Source of the DNA: CALNYX01 sp942490925
Lineage (GTDB): Bacteria; Chlamydiota; Chlamydiia; Chlamydiales; JAAKFR01
Reading direction: 5' to 3'
Assembly: GCA_942490925.1 (NCBI GenBank)
Contig: CALNYX010000017.1
Location: forward strand, 1,302,001-1,366,000
DNA: 64,000 bases
Below the pieces are notes generated by a model. It was not told the origin of the DNA. It did no database searches and saw nothing but the letters and a program-made list of their open reading frames with translations. How positions within the stretch are numbered: the first letter of the stretch is position 1; every line of letters starts with the position of its first letter. The position numbers were made by a program, and so were the translations under genes. Shown one piece after another: positions 1-9,629 of this stretch.

Positions 1-721
1 GATCTGCAAATAAAGAGCCTGATTCAACCGGTGGGAGCTGATCCTTATCTCCGAAAAGCACTAGTCGCGCCCCAGTTTTGACAGCTTTGAAAAGACGTGC
101 CATGAGCTCAGCATCAATCATGGACCCTTCATCAATTACAACAAGGTCAGCATCTATCTGCTGATCCCGCTTCAACAAGGCATGCAGAGTTTGCACAGAA
201 ATATCTGGCAGCGAGGCGCGTAAATTGGCGGCAGCTTTACCTGTAGGAGCAGCAACAGCAACACGCTCTTTGGGAAATTGCCCGATGAGCTTTGCAGCTG
301 TGTATGTTTTACCAGTTCCCGGGCCACCAGAAACAAGCGTGACCGGATGCTCCATTGCATAGCCAATTGCAGCTTCTTGCTCGGCATTTAACCCCTCAGT
401 TGAGAAAGCTTTTGGTTCAACTGTTGCTGAACTGAGCCTTTCAAAGTTTTCTAGAAAGAGCTGCTCTGCTTCCCAGCTGCGACGTAAATACCAACGACTT
501 TCTTGCTCCACTACAACATGAAGCTCAGGGAGCGTTTGAGCCTGTTTGATCAACTCTGAATCTAACTCTCCACAAGAAGGAAAAAGCTCTTGATTCTCAA
601 TCAAGACACATAAATGTCCTTCGCGCGCTGATGCCAATAGGTAGGCCAGAAACAGCTCATGGCTTTTTGAAAAACGACGTCCAAAATAGTGATCAACATG
701 ACTAAAAGGTGATGACATCAT
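1..721 (-). CDS. recD: RecD, exodeoxyribonuclease V alpha subunit (N-terminal part, cut by window edge)
   Basis: This is the 5'-to-3' helicase subunit of RecBCD, which processes double-strand breaks for RecA. Reading the minus strand gives about 240 residues open to the left edge. They contain a Walker A motif (GGPGTGKT), then VVIDEGSMID (Walker B) and LFGDKDQLPPVESGS, the arrangement typical of RecD/TraA helicases. The start is one of two adjacent ATG codons (721 or 718) preceded by GGAG. It overlaps the last 20 bases of recB, so translation is probably coupled in the order recC-recB-recD. The C-terminal motifs lie outside the window. Confidence 0.9.
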   Translation of the reverse strand, partial: MMSSPFSHVDHYFGRRFSKSHELFLAYLLASAREGHLCVLIENQELFPSCGELDSELIKQAQTLPELHVVVEQESRWYLRRSWEAEQLFLENFERLSSATVEPKAFSTEGLNAEQEAAIGYAMEHPVTLVSGGPGTGKTYTAAKLIGQFPKERVAVAAPTGKAAANLRASLPDISVQTLHALLKRDQQIDADLVVIDEGSMIDAELMARLFKAVKTGARLVLFGDKDQLPPVESGSLFAD

Positions 722-3431
722 TGCTCCTTAAAAAAATGTAAAACCCAGCCGTAAGTTTCTCTCCAAAAAGTCCTAAATAGCGCTCCAACGCTTCGCGATA
801 AATTTTGGCCTGGAGATCATAGTGGTGCCGCTCCGTCTCTTTTTGAGCACTATCGACAATCACGTTAGATTTCCAATCAACAAAATAGTAACGCCCCTCA
901 TGCTCAAAGAATAGATCGATAAAACCCTTCATATATCCCTCATCCGTACTGTAGAGAAAAGGCATCTCTTTGTTCATTTTGGAAGGGTCAACATCGGCTA
1001 GTCGAAAGGGTAGCGGGAGATGTAAAACCCGCTTTACCATTGCCTCCACCTCTGTTTGAAATGGCTCCAAAGGCGTTCCCTTCACAAGGGCGCTCAGATC
1101 ACCAGGCTGGGCAAATGAAATCTTCTCAAAGATAGTGTGCAGCAGTGTGCCAATTTCTGGGCCAGCTGGCAGTGCGACTTCCACCTCTTTTTTCACTGCC
1201 TCATACGTCACAAGTGAAGAAAAGGATTGAATCGGACATGAAGGAAATGAAAGCACTGCTTGCTTAGGAGCAACTAGTTGAATCGACTCCTCTGAATCTG
1301 TTTGTACTTCCACCTTTGATCTCTCTACGCGAGGAAGCGACTCATTAACGGAGTCTAAAAACCGTTGCATTGGAGACGTTTTTTTCTCAATATAGGGAAT
1401 GTAAAGCCGCTTTTTTGCTCGCGTAAATGCGACATAGATTTGCCGCATCTGCTCAGCTTCGCTCTCTAGTTGATCAGCCTGCTGAGCTTGGGCTGAAAAG
1501 CTATACTGGCCTTGGTAACAGACAAGATTTTTACGCTGCACCACAGGAGCTGCCAAACCAATTGGAAAGACGATATCAAACTCTAGCCCTTTACTTGCGT
1601 GAACTGTCATGATGTTGACTGCATCTTGCTCTTTAATCAACCGCGCTTTGAGACGCTCTGAATCTGAATCTTCTATGGCAAGTTGTTGTAAGTAGAGAAG
1701 GTAGCTCTCCTTTGGCATCTGCTGCTCAGCAATCATTTCAACGAGTTGCTGCATCTCATGGTAAATCACCTCACCATCTTGTTGCTGCAAAAGCGTTGGC
1801 CCTGCTTGCTTCATCACTGCATCAAACAATTGAAGAATGCCTTTCTGTTCAAGCAGATGATGATAGAGATAAAAATCCTCATGCCTGAGTCCAGATAGTG
1901 GTCCGCCTAAGACGAGTTCTATTGCATTACGATCGCGCGGGTTGAGCACAGCTTGGAGCAACTCATAGAGGACATTGACACGCAATGAGCGCGCTTTATA
2001 AAGACGCGTTGGGAAGGGGCATGCTTGTTCAAAACGGGCAGCTTGATACCGATCTTTAACCAGTACTGCACACTGAGAAGGGCTAAAACGTCCAATCTCT
2101 TGAATCACAAGTTCAAAAAGTTCTCTCTCCTCTTCGACTTGCATCACCATAATGGGAGGATCCAAATCCTCTTTCATCTCACCAGGCTCAACGGGTTGGT
2201 ATGCGAGCTTCTCTGCTGTTTGCGGCAAACTAAATGCCGCCTGTCCAAAAAGCGCATTAAGCCCCTTAATCAGACTTGGAGTCGAGCGAAAATTACGCAT
2301 TAAAATCGCTGGCTCACTCTGCATCTGCTTTTTTGCGCGCAAATAGGTATAGATATCTGCCTGTCTAAAACGGTAGATCGCTTGCTTAGGATCCCCGACT
2401 AAGTAGAGCGGCACATGTCCTAAGAATAGCGTTGAAAAGATCGTCCACTGAACCGCATCTGTATCTTGAAACTCATCGATTAGAACCGCTTTGTACTGCC
2501 CTCTCACTTTGGATGCAAAGGCAGCGTTATGAACACTTTTTTCCATCAGTTGAATCAAATCTTCAAAAAAGACGAGTTCCTGCTCTTCGATCACCTGAGT
2601 GATTTTTAAGCGCACCTGCTCTGCTAAAGTCGCAAATAAAATGAGGGGGTCTGAACCTCTCTGAATAATGGGAAGACACTTCTCGACAAGACCTGGGTAG
2701 TGCAGCTGCGGCTCTTCTCCTCTTTTGAGACGATTATCGGGGTTGAAGAGCAGGAGGGGCGTCCCAACCCAATCGCCTTCGACAAAGGACTTAAAGCCCA
2801 CTTGGATTTCTGGCTTTACATTCTTTTGACGGTCACACAATTTCCCATATAAAGGGGCTAAGGCGAGTAAATCTTCAAGAAGAAGGGCTGGATCAACAGA
2901 TGCTAATAAATGTTGAATTTCAAGATTACTTGTCTCATAAGAGGGGCCTGTTTCAATCGGTAATCGATTTTTTGCGACTGCTAGAAGATGATTGACAAGA
3001 CGGTCGATCTCATTTTGATGAGCCTGCAAAACTTTTTCGATCTGTTTAGGATGTAAAACCGTTGTACAGCGGAGCGCGTCTTTGGCAGCCTGTTTGAGAA
3101 TATCAAGCGAGGCACTCTCCTCGATTTGGTCAAAGGAAAAGCCTGACTCAAAAGCATACTCTTTAAGTGCATGAAAACAGAAGCTATGGATGGTAAAGAT
3201 TCGCTCGTTTTCAAGGTAGGCAAGCTTTTTTCGAATGCGTGTTTTCAACTCAAGTGTTGCAGCGCGAGTAAACGTGACGACTAGAATTTCATCTGGGCTA
3301 AGCCCTTTCTCTTCTACAAGACGGGTAAAAATGTTTTCGATTGCAAAGGTCTTCCCTGTGCCGGCAGAGGCTTCAATAAAATGATCTGTGAGCAAATCAA
3401 GAGCGGGATCTAAAACATCAAAACCAGGCAT
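702..3431 (-). CDS. recB: RecB, exodeoxyribonuclease V beta subunit
   Basis: This is the 3'-to-5' helicase and nuclease subunit of RecBCD. About 909 residues, shorter than E. coli RecB (1180). The N-terminus carries Walker A (EASAGTGKT), followed by the helicase motifs VVTFTRAA, LIDEFQDTD and VGDPKQAIYRFR, then IMTVHASKGLEF and YVAFTRAKKRLY in the second helicase half. The C-terminus has the nuclease motif FVDWKSNVI, with the metal-binding Asp and the Lys present. The ORF opens 12 codons further up (3467), but the ATG at 3431 has GGGGAG seven bases upstream and matches the family start. It overlaps recC by 14 bases, indicating a recCBD operon. Confidence 0.94.
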   Translation of the reverse strand: MPGFDVLDPALDLLTDHFIEASAGTGKTFAIENIFTRLVEEKGLSPDEILVVTFTRAATLELKTRIRKKLAYLENERIFTIHSFCFHALKEYAFESGFSFDQIEESASLDILKQAAKDALRCTTVLHPKQIEKVLQAHQNEIDRLVNHLLAVAKNRLPIETGPSYETSNLEIQHLLASVDPALLLEDLLALAPLYGKLCDRQKNVKPEIQVGFKSFVEGDWVGTPLLLFNPDNRLKRGEEPQLHYPGLVEKCLPIIQRGSDPLILFATLAEQVRLKITQVIEEQELVFFEDLIQLMEKSVHNAAFASKVRGQYKAVLIDEFQDTDAVQWTIFSTLFLGHVPLYLVGDPKQAIYRFRQADIYTYLRAKKQMQSEPAILMRNFRSTPSLIKGLNALFGQAAFSLPQTAEKLAYQPVEPGEMKEDLDPPIMVMQVEEERELFELVIQEIGRFSPSQCAVLVKDRYQAARFEQACPFPTRLYKARSLRVNVLYELLQAVLNPRDRNAIELVLGGPLSGLRHEDFYLYHHLLEQKGILQLFDAVMKQAGPTLLQQQDGEVIYHEMQQLVEMIAEQQMPKESYLLYLQQLAIEDSDSERLKARLIKEQDAVNIMTVHASKGLEFDIVFPIGLAAPVVQRKNLVCYQGQYSFSAQAQQADQLESEAEQMRQIYVAFTRAKKRLYIPYIEKKTSPMQRFLDSVNESLPRVERSKVEVQTDSEESIQLVAPKQAVLSFPSCPIQSFSSLVTYEAVKKEVEVALPAGPEIGTLLHTIFEKISFAQPGDLSALVKGTPLEPFQTEVEAMVKRVLHLPLPFRLADVDPSKMNKEMPFLYSTDEGYMKGFIDLFFEHEGRYYFVDWKSNVIVDSAQKETERHHYDLQAKIYREALERYLGLFGEKLTAGFYIFLRSNDVITF

Positions 3432-6267
3432 CACGCATCTCCCCGTAGAGTCGTTTGGCCTGCTCATCCCATTTGAAAAGGGTTGGAGAGAGCGCTTTGG
3501 TCTGCATCACCCAAGCAAGTGCTGGATCGTAAGAAGTTGCAATCAGTTTTTCAAGACGCGCCCTATCTTGCTTCAAAATAACATCAACCCAGTTGGGGAA
3601 AAGGGGTGAGGGACATTGCTGGCTTAGAAAATAGTATTCTACCATCCTTTCAAGCAAAGGACGTGTGGTGGTGAAAAACGGGCTCTTCTTTTTCCCATCA
3701 CGTCCAAAAATAAGAGGGATCGGTTCATGGCAGTGGCAAGCGAGCACATAAAGTGGCCAGGCTTTAATTGCTCCGGCAAAGTCTCCACGTTCATAGGCAA
3801 GTAATCCATTGTTTGTAAAGCCGTCTATTTTTCCTGTGATATGAATCGATGTCTCTTTATTGTAATCAAAAACAAATGAGGCCTCTTTTGAGTCGACCAT
3901 TTCATCTTGCAACTCTTTTTCAACGCGTCTTTGTGCGATATCAGAAAAAGGTCCTAGTGGAAACTCACCTCTCTTTTGCAAATTGATAACGGCTTGTTTT
4001 TGCGGCATCTGTAAAAGCAGACGGCGCATTTTGGCCATCTGCAAAGGGGAGAGCGTGAACTCTTCTTCATGTTTCACTTCAGTGGCATCATAGAAATTGA
4101 GGTGTGAAAAATAGTGACGTAGAGGTGAACGCAGAGCGCGCACCAATTCATAGATAGCAATATGATGTTCTCCAGGTGGCACAGGTATGGGTTGTGGCGG
4201 AAGAAAAAATGGTTCAGGAGCTTGCTTGGTCTGTAATGCCACTGCAAGTTGGTAGTCTGCTATCGATGTACTTGTAAGCTCTTGTTGTGAGAAGTAGAGA
4301 GGATCGTAGCTGCGCAGAGGATGTTTCACTTTTTTAATATAGGGAAGTAGAGGCGCAATCACGGATGAAGGAGGCTCTTCACTTCCATCAAATGGATTGT
4401 TTCCCAAGTAACTGATGAATAATTTTTCTCTCACTGAAAGCATTGTTTCGAGGAAGAGATAGCGGTCTAAGTCGGCCTGCGAGGGCACTTCAGCCCTTCC
4501 TTGCAATTGATCTAGGGAGAGGGGCATCTCTTGGCGAGGAAAGGCATCGTGGTTCATTCCAATCAAACAGATCACTTTTGCTGGGATGGCGCGCATGGGT
4601 AGCAAGGAACAAAAACGGATCGCTTGCACCTCGTTTGGATTTAGCGTGGTGCTCTCAGCACGTACAACTTCCTGCAAAAGAGGAAAAAAGGATTGAAAGG
4701 TGTAGGTTTGGTCGCGGGCCAACTTTTTCAAAGGCTTGAGCGTGCGGAGTAATGATTCGTTCGAAAATACGAAATAGGCTTCATAGAGATCTTGGAGATA
4801 TTCAGACCAACGTACAAGTGTCCATTGAGTACCATCATGCAAAGGCTTTAGTTGCGTATAGAGTGTATCGATCAGATAGGCTAATTCACCTAGAAGCTCT
4901 GCCTCAGTCAAATCAATGCGTGAAGAGCCTAACGCCAAGTCTTCAAGTAATTGGTCAATCCCTTGTTTCCAGGTATTGCCCTCTTCATCCATTTTTTGAC
5001 CCAAGAGGTCACTGCGATGCGCTGCATCAACTCCCCAACGAATACCCGTAACCTGGAGCCACTCGCGAATTTGTAATACCGTCTCTTCATTCCATCCCAT
5101 CTTCTTTTGAAAAAGAGGGTGACGAAAGAGCTCTAACATTACAGGAGCACTCCACCGTTTTTTCTCTAGATCAAATAGTAGCCAAAGTCCCTTAATCTCA
5201 AGATCATGACCCATTTGAGGCAGATCAGTAATTTGGCATAGAGAGCCAAAAACCGACTCGATATAGGGCGTATAGAGTGTAATATCTGGCGCCATCACCA
5301 AAATTTCTTTGGGCTCAATTTGAGGTAGCAAAGCCATCAGGTTGTGGTAGAGAATTTCTACTTCCCGATGAGGAGTTGAGGCGATATGCAACTCGATTGT
5401 TGGATCTTCTTTCAACGGCTCAAAATTCAGAAGTGCCTCTTGAGTCGCTGTAATCCCCTCAATGCTATAGTCTTCAACTGTCTGGATTTCCCCTTCCTCA
5501 ACAAGGGTCGCCAGTTGTCTACCAGCTTTACCTAGTGTTGCTAAGAGGGGTTGGCTCTCATCAAACTCACTCCAGAACTCCTGGCAAGGGGAGAGGACGT
5601 AGTGATGAACGGGCATCTTTTGAGCGACCTGATCGAAAAAGTGGAAGAATAGGGGTGGTTGATGGCTAAAGCCAAAAAGGTGAATAGAAACAGAGCCTTC
5701 GATTAACTGAGGCTCTTTTAAGATTGATAGGAAGTCATCATAGTTTGAAAAAACTTCTTCCCAAACAAGTTGTTGCCAGGGGGAACTCCACTCTTTTACC
5801 CCGTAGATGCTGTAACGTTGAAAAAGGGTTGCAAGCTGTTTAGCAAGCATCATTGTACGCCTTTTTCTTCCTCCAACATAACCCACCAGAGGCTGCCAAA
5901 TGGGATCTGTTGAATCAAGATGGGCAGCAAGCACCTGTTCAATATCAACGATCAACTCAATTTTTGTCGGAAGCTTAAAACGGTTATGGCAGAGAGATAA
6001 AATTCCCTGATTGAGAAAAGAGGTCTCAAAACCAGCAGCAACTCCAAGCTCATCTGTCAATTGAAGACGTATCCATTTTTCTATGGCATGGCTCGGAACA
6101 AGAAGCAGTCTTTTCGCAAAAACCGACCCTTGTAAATCGAAGAGATTTGCTTTGAGTTTCAAAAGAAGTTTTTCAAGGCGGTTGCTAAAAAAGAGCCGTC
6201 CCTGATTAAATCCTTCTATGCCTTCGTCTTCTCGCAGACTATTAACTCCTTTTAGCGCTTTAAACAT
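3418..6267 (-). CDS. recC: RecC, exodeoxyribonuclease V gamma subunit
   Basis: This is the Chi-recognition and scaffold subunit of RecBCD, about 949 residues. The N-terminal pattern FFSNRLEKL...LLVPSHAIEKWIRLQL resembles the YHSNRLDVL...VQSTGMAQWLQ start of E. coli RecC, and the central ICLIGMNHDAFPR block is typical of RecC. No intact helicase motifs are seen, as expected, because RecC has inactive helicase folds. The similarity begins near residue 24, so the true start may be later than the ATG at 6267. The first 50 bases overlap, on the other strand, the start of the divergent transporter gene. From memory, recC also lies next to an efflux-type protein (CT640/CT641) in C. trachomatis. Confidence 0.92.
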   Translation of the reverse strand: MFKALKGVNSLREDEGIEGFNQGRLFFSNRLEKLLLKLKANLFDLQGSVFAKRLLLVPSHAIEKWIRLQLTDELGVAAGFETSFLNQGILSLCHNRFKLPTKIELIVDIEQVLAAHLDSTDPIWQPLVGYVGGRKRRTMMLAKQLATLFQRYSIYGVKEWSSPWQQLVWEEVFSNYDDFLSILKEPQLIEGSVSIHLFGFSHQPPLFFHFFDQVAQKMPVHHYVLSPCQEFWSEFDESQPLLATLGKAGRQLATLVEEGEIQTVEDYSIEGITATQEALLNFEPLKEDPTIELHIASTPHREVEILYHNLMALLPQIEPKEILVMAPDITLYTPYIESVFGSLCQITDLPQMGHDLEIKGLWLLFDLEKKRWSAPVMLELFRHPLFQKKMGWNEETVLQIREWLQVTGIRWGVDAAHRSDLLGQKMDEEGNTWKQGIDQLLEDLALGSSRIDLTEAELLGELAYLIDTLYTQLKPLHDGTQWTLVRWSEYLQDLYEAYFVFSNESLLRTLKPLKKLARDQTYTFQSFFPLLQEVVRAESTTLNPNEVQAIRFCSLLPMRAIPAKVICLIGMNHDAFPRQEMPLSLDQLQGRAEVPSQADLDRYLFLETMLSVREKLFISYLGNNPFDGSEEPPSSVIAPLLPYIKKVKHPLRSYDPLYFSQQELTSTSIADYQLAVALQTKQAPEPFFLPPQPIPVPPGEHHIAIYELVRALRSPLRHYFSHLNFYDATEVKHEEEFTLSPLQMAKMRRLLLQMPQKQAVINLQKRGEFPLGPFSDIAQRRVEKELQDEMVDSKEASFVFDYNKETSIHITGKIDGFTNNGLLAYERGDFAGAIKAWPLYVLACHCHEPIPLIFGRDGKKKSPFFTTTRPLLERMVEYYFLSQQCPSPLFPNWVDVILKQDRARLEKLIATSYDPALAWVMQTKALSPTLFKWDEQAKRLYGEMRDAWF

Positions 6268-7957
6268 TGCTCAATTTTGCACATCGTTAAACGATAACCT
6301 ATTCAAGCTTTTACTCGCGTTTTTTTTGATCCGCCTCAAAGGGCCGGAACATAGCTATACGATCCTTTCGCTTGCAGGCGCTGTATTTGTAGTTCCTTTC
6401 ATACTGTTTGCTTCGACAGCTGGGACACTTGCCGATCGTTACAGCAAACGGTCACTCATTTATTTTACGCGAGTTATGGAAATTGTCTCAACACTCTTAG
6501 GAGTGTTAGCTTTTATTTTTAAGTCAGCTGTTGGTGGTTATATTGTCCTCTTTCTGTTGGCTATACAAAGTACCCTTTTTTCTCCATGTAAGTATGGTAT
6601 TCTTCCCGAAATTGTCCCTAAAGAGCGTTTGTCTCGCTGTAACGGAATGATCACCGGCACAACCTATCTGGCGATTATTCTTGGGACCTTCTTTGCAGCC
6701 TTTTTGACTCAAGCCTCTCAAGATCGCTTTGTCTTTGCCGCTCTTGTAACTGTAGCTGTTGCGGTCCTTGGAGCAATTGCCAGTTTGTGGCTCCCTAAAA
6801 CGCAACCACGCGACCACAAGAAAAAAATCTCGGTCAGCTTTTTTATGGAAATCATGCGCGCATTAAAAAAGGCGCGCGAAACACGCTACCTTTTTGAAGT
6901 GATCCTTGTAGGCTCCTATTTTCTCTTCATGGGAGCCTATTTGCAACTCAATATGATCCCTTTCACCATTCAATCGCTTCACCTACCAGAAGTACAGGGT
7001 GGTTACCTATTTTTGATGGTCGCGATTGGAATTGGAATTGGCTCGTTTCTTTCAGGTCAACTTTCTGGCAAAGAGACGCAAATTGGCTATCTTCCAGTCG
7101 CAGCAGTGATTACTTTTGTTTGCTTTCTCGGACTTTTTGTCTTTCAGTCACATTTTTTCACTGTCATTCTCTTTCTTGTTGGTATCGGGGTTGCTGGCGG
7201 ATTTTTTATCGTTCCAGTCGATATTTTTATCCAGGTTGCAAGTCCTGACAATAACCGCGGAGAGAACGTTGCTGCCGGAAACTTTCTAAGCTTTTTCGGA
7301 GTCATCATAGCTTCAGCTCTACTTGCTCTTTTTGGCAATCTCTTTCAAATGAGCGCAGCCCAAGGCTTTCTTGCTCTTTCAATATTTACCTTCCTTTTCG
7401 CAGTTCTTCTTTTTATTATTTTTGCTGACCAATTTCTACGGCTATTTGCCTCCTATGTCTGTTACACTTTTTGGGATATGAAAGTCATCGGGAAAAGACG
7501 ATTGCTCAGAGCTCCACCGACTCTGCTTATTTGCCAAAGACGCTCTTGGCTTGATGTCTTTGCCATCATGGCCACCTTACCTCGGCTCATTCGCTATATC
7601 GTACCAATCGACCCCTCCGATCAATGCCATCCCCTCTTTTACCGCATTCTACGCATGATCCCGATCGATATCGAACACTTCTCTCCAATTGGAGAGCCTG
7701 CCCTCAATCAAATAAAAAAAGAACTTGAATCGGGTCATAGCGTCTGTTTGATGTACCCCGATGAGAGCTTCAAAAATGTCAAAGAGTGGCGCGAAAAAGT
7801 AGAAAAGCTTGTTGAAGATATCCATGTTCCTGTTGCGCCGATTTATGTCGCACATGAGGGAAATCCCACCCTAGAGGGAAAGATTAAACAATTTCTTACA
7901 CTTTTCCGTAAGCCAGTGAAGGTTGGCTACGGAACTCCTCTTGATAAAAACACTTAA
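6218..7957 (+). CDS. LplT/YgeD-like MFS transporter with degenerate acyltransferase-like C-terminal domain
   Basis: Residues 1-410 form an MFS-type inner-membrane transporter with about 12 hydrophobic segments and the loop GTLADRYSKR. The start (ALNIAQFCTSLNDNLFKLLL) resembles LplT, the lysophospholipid flippase. Residues 420-579 resemble the PlsC/Aas acyltransferase fold, as in proteins that re-acylate flipped lysophospholipids. Both catalytic motifs are altered, however: HX4D reads RRSWLD (Arg441 where His is expected), and the EGT-type motif reads YPDES (513-517). There is no acyl-ACP synthetase domain. The tail may bind rather than acylate lipid, or may use a different mechanism. The ATP/ADP translocase follows after 35 bases, so the two may be co-transcribed. 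Confidence 0.82.
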   Translation: MPSSSRRLLTPFSALNIAQFCTSLNDNLFKLLLAFFLIRLKGPEHSYTILSLAGAVFVVPFILFASTAGTLADRYSKRSLIYFTRVMEIVSTLLGVLAFIFKSAVGGYIVLFLLAIQSTLFSPCKYGILPEIVPKERLSRCNGMITGTTYLAIILGTFFAAFLTQASQDRFVFAALVTVAVAVLGAIASLWLPKTQPRDHKKKISVSFFMEIMRALKKARETRYLFEVILVGSYFLFMGAYLQLNMIPFTIQSLHLPEVQGGYLFLMVAIGIGIGSFLSGQLSGKETQIGYLPVAAVITFVCFLGLFVFQSHFFTVILFLVGIGVAGGFFIVPVDIFIQVASPDNNRGENVAAGNFLSFFGVIIASALLALFGNLFQMSAAQGFLALSIFTFLFAVLLFIIFADQFLRLFASYVCYTFWDMKVIGKRRLLRAPPTLLICQRRSWLDVFAIMATLPRLIRYIVPIDPSDQCHPLFYRILRMIPIDIEHFSPIGEPALNQIKKELESGHSVCLMYPDESFKNVKEWREKVEKLVEDIHVPVAPIYVAHEGNPTLEGKIKQFLTLFRKPVKVGYGTPLDKNT

Positions 7958-7992
7958 AAAGGGCATAATGGATGAAATCCTAAGCCCAGGAA

Positions 7993-9486
7993 ATGGTGGA
8001 ACAAGCAAAATTTGGCCCTATTCGTCGCATCTTTTGGCCGATACATCGCCTTGAAATTCGTCAAGTTGTTGTAAAATTTTTACTTCTCTTCCTCGTCTGC
8101 TGTTGCTACAGCGTCCTACGCAATCTCAAAGATGCCGTTATTCTCCAATCCTCTGGAACAGAGGTGATCCCCTTTATTAAGGTCTGGGGGATGGTCCCTG
8201 GGGCAATCATTGCGATGTGGCTCTATGCACGCTTGAGAAACCGGGTAAGGCGAGAGCTTGTCTTCTATACCCTGATTTCCGCCTTTCTCATCTATTTTCT
8301 AGTCTTTGCTTTTATCATCTATCCGAGACACGAATCCTTAAGACTCAATGAGCTTTCAGTTTACCTTTCCAGCCATCTCCCAACTGGTTTTAAAGGAATG
8401 ATTGCTATGATCTGCAATTGGAGCGTTTCCCTTTTCTACATCATTTCAGAGCTCTGGGCCTCCGTTATTTTGACCGTCCTCTGCTGGGGCTTTATCAATG
8501 ATATGACAAAGGTTTCTCAAGGGAAGAGATTTTACGGAATTCTCAACCTCGGCTCCAATATAGCCCCACTTGTGGGGATTTTTTTTGCCACGCTTTTTGA
8601 ACGCTTTTTCCCTTTTCACTTTGCCATCTTTGCTGGAGATCCTTGGAAAGAGCGCCTTGCAACCTCTATTCTGTTTATCTCAATTTGCGGCCTCCTTGCC
8701 ATGCTCTGCTTCCATTGGCTCATGACTATTCGTAATCGTCTGGCTATCGCAGAAGATGAAGTCATCCAGAAAAAACCTAAGATGCGCTTATCGATGCGAG
8801 AGAGCATCAAGTTTATCATGCGTAATAAATACCTCGCTAGCCTTGCAATGATCGTTCTGGGCTATAATATCGCAATCAACTTCACCGACATCTTGTGGAA
8901 ATGCCAACTCAAAACCTTCTTCTCCGATCCAAGTGACATCTTGTCTCACATGAATAAAGTTTCTATGGGAATTGGGACGATCTCTACAATCTGTGCCATT
9001 CTTTTCTCTTTCCTAGTCTCTCGTATGGGATGGACCTTTACAGCCATCCTCACGCCACTGGTGATGGCGGGACTCGCGATCATATTCTTCCTTTTTCTCT
9101 TTGCTGGCAACAGCTTAGCAGGGATTTCAACATCGATATTTGGCATCACACCCCTAGCACTCACCGTCTATCTTGGCTCCATGCAAAACTGCTTGAGTAA
9201 AGCCGGGAAGTATTCGATCTTTGATGCGACTAAGGAGCTTGCCTTTCTCAATGTTGATGAAGAAGTGCGCGTCAAAGGGAAAGCAGCGATTGACGGCCTC
9301 GGCTCAGGGATCGGTAAATCGGGTTCCTCGCTCACTTACCAGGGCTTCCTCATTCTCTTTGGAAGCCTCAGCTCCTGTACCCCATATATTGCTGTATTGC
9401 TTCTCTTCGTCTTTTTTGGCTGGTTCTACTCTGTAAGGACGATAGGCCAAACCTTCAAAAAAGAGCCTCAACTACAAACAGCTTAA
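7993..9486 (+). CDS. ATP/ADP translocase-family nucleotide transporter (NTT)
   Basis: 497 residues, about 11-12 transmembrane helices. It belongs to the NTT family found in Chlamydiae, Rickettsiales and plastids, which exchanges host ATP for bacterial ADP or imports other nucleotides. Recognisable blocks are YSVLRNLKDAVIL, the FIKVWGMVPGAI loop, FYIISELWASVIL and FYGILNLGSNIAPLVG, all characteristic of the family. Environmental chlamydiae carry several NTT isoforms with different substrates, and sequence reading cannot tell whether this one is the energy-parasitism antiporter or a nucleotide importer. It lies just downstream of the LplT-like gene. Confidence 0.93.
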   Translation: MVEQAKFGPIRRIFWPIHRLEIRQVVVKFLLLFLVCCCYSVLRNLKDAVILQSSGTEVIPFIKVWGMVPGAIIAMWLYARLRNRVRRELVFYTLISAFLIYFLVFAFIIYPRHESLRLNELSVYLSSHLPTGFKGMIAMICNWSVSLFYIISELWASVILTVLCWGFINDMTKVSQGKRFYGILNLGSNIAPLVGIFFATLFERFFPFHFAIFAGDPWKERLATSILFISICGLLAMLCFHWLMTIRNRLAIAEDEVIQKKPKMRLSMRESIKFIMRNKYLASLAMIVLGYNIAINFTDILWKCQLKTFFSDPSDILSHMNKVSMGIGTISTICAILFSFLVSRMGWTFTAILTPLVMAGLAIIFFLFLFAGNSLAGISTSIFGITPLALTVYLGSMQNCLSKAGKYSIFDATKELAFLNVDEEVRVKGKAAIDGLGSGIGKSGSSLTYQGFLILFGSLSSCTPYIAVLLLFVFFGWFYSVRTIGQTFKKEPQLQTA

Positions 9487-9629
9487 ATTCACTATATTCT
9501 GCACCTCTTTTTACAATAGCTTTGCTGTAGAGCACCAACATCTTACAATCAGCCTGTGTCTCAATAGCATTCCAAGGAATAACATTTTGACACAAAAGTC
9601 TTATATGCATTACCATAAACCATAACGTT

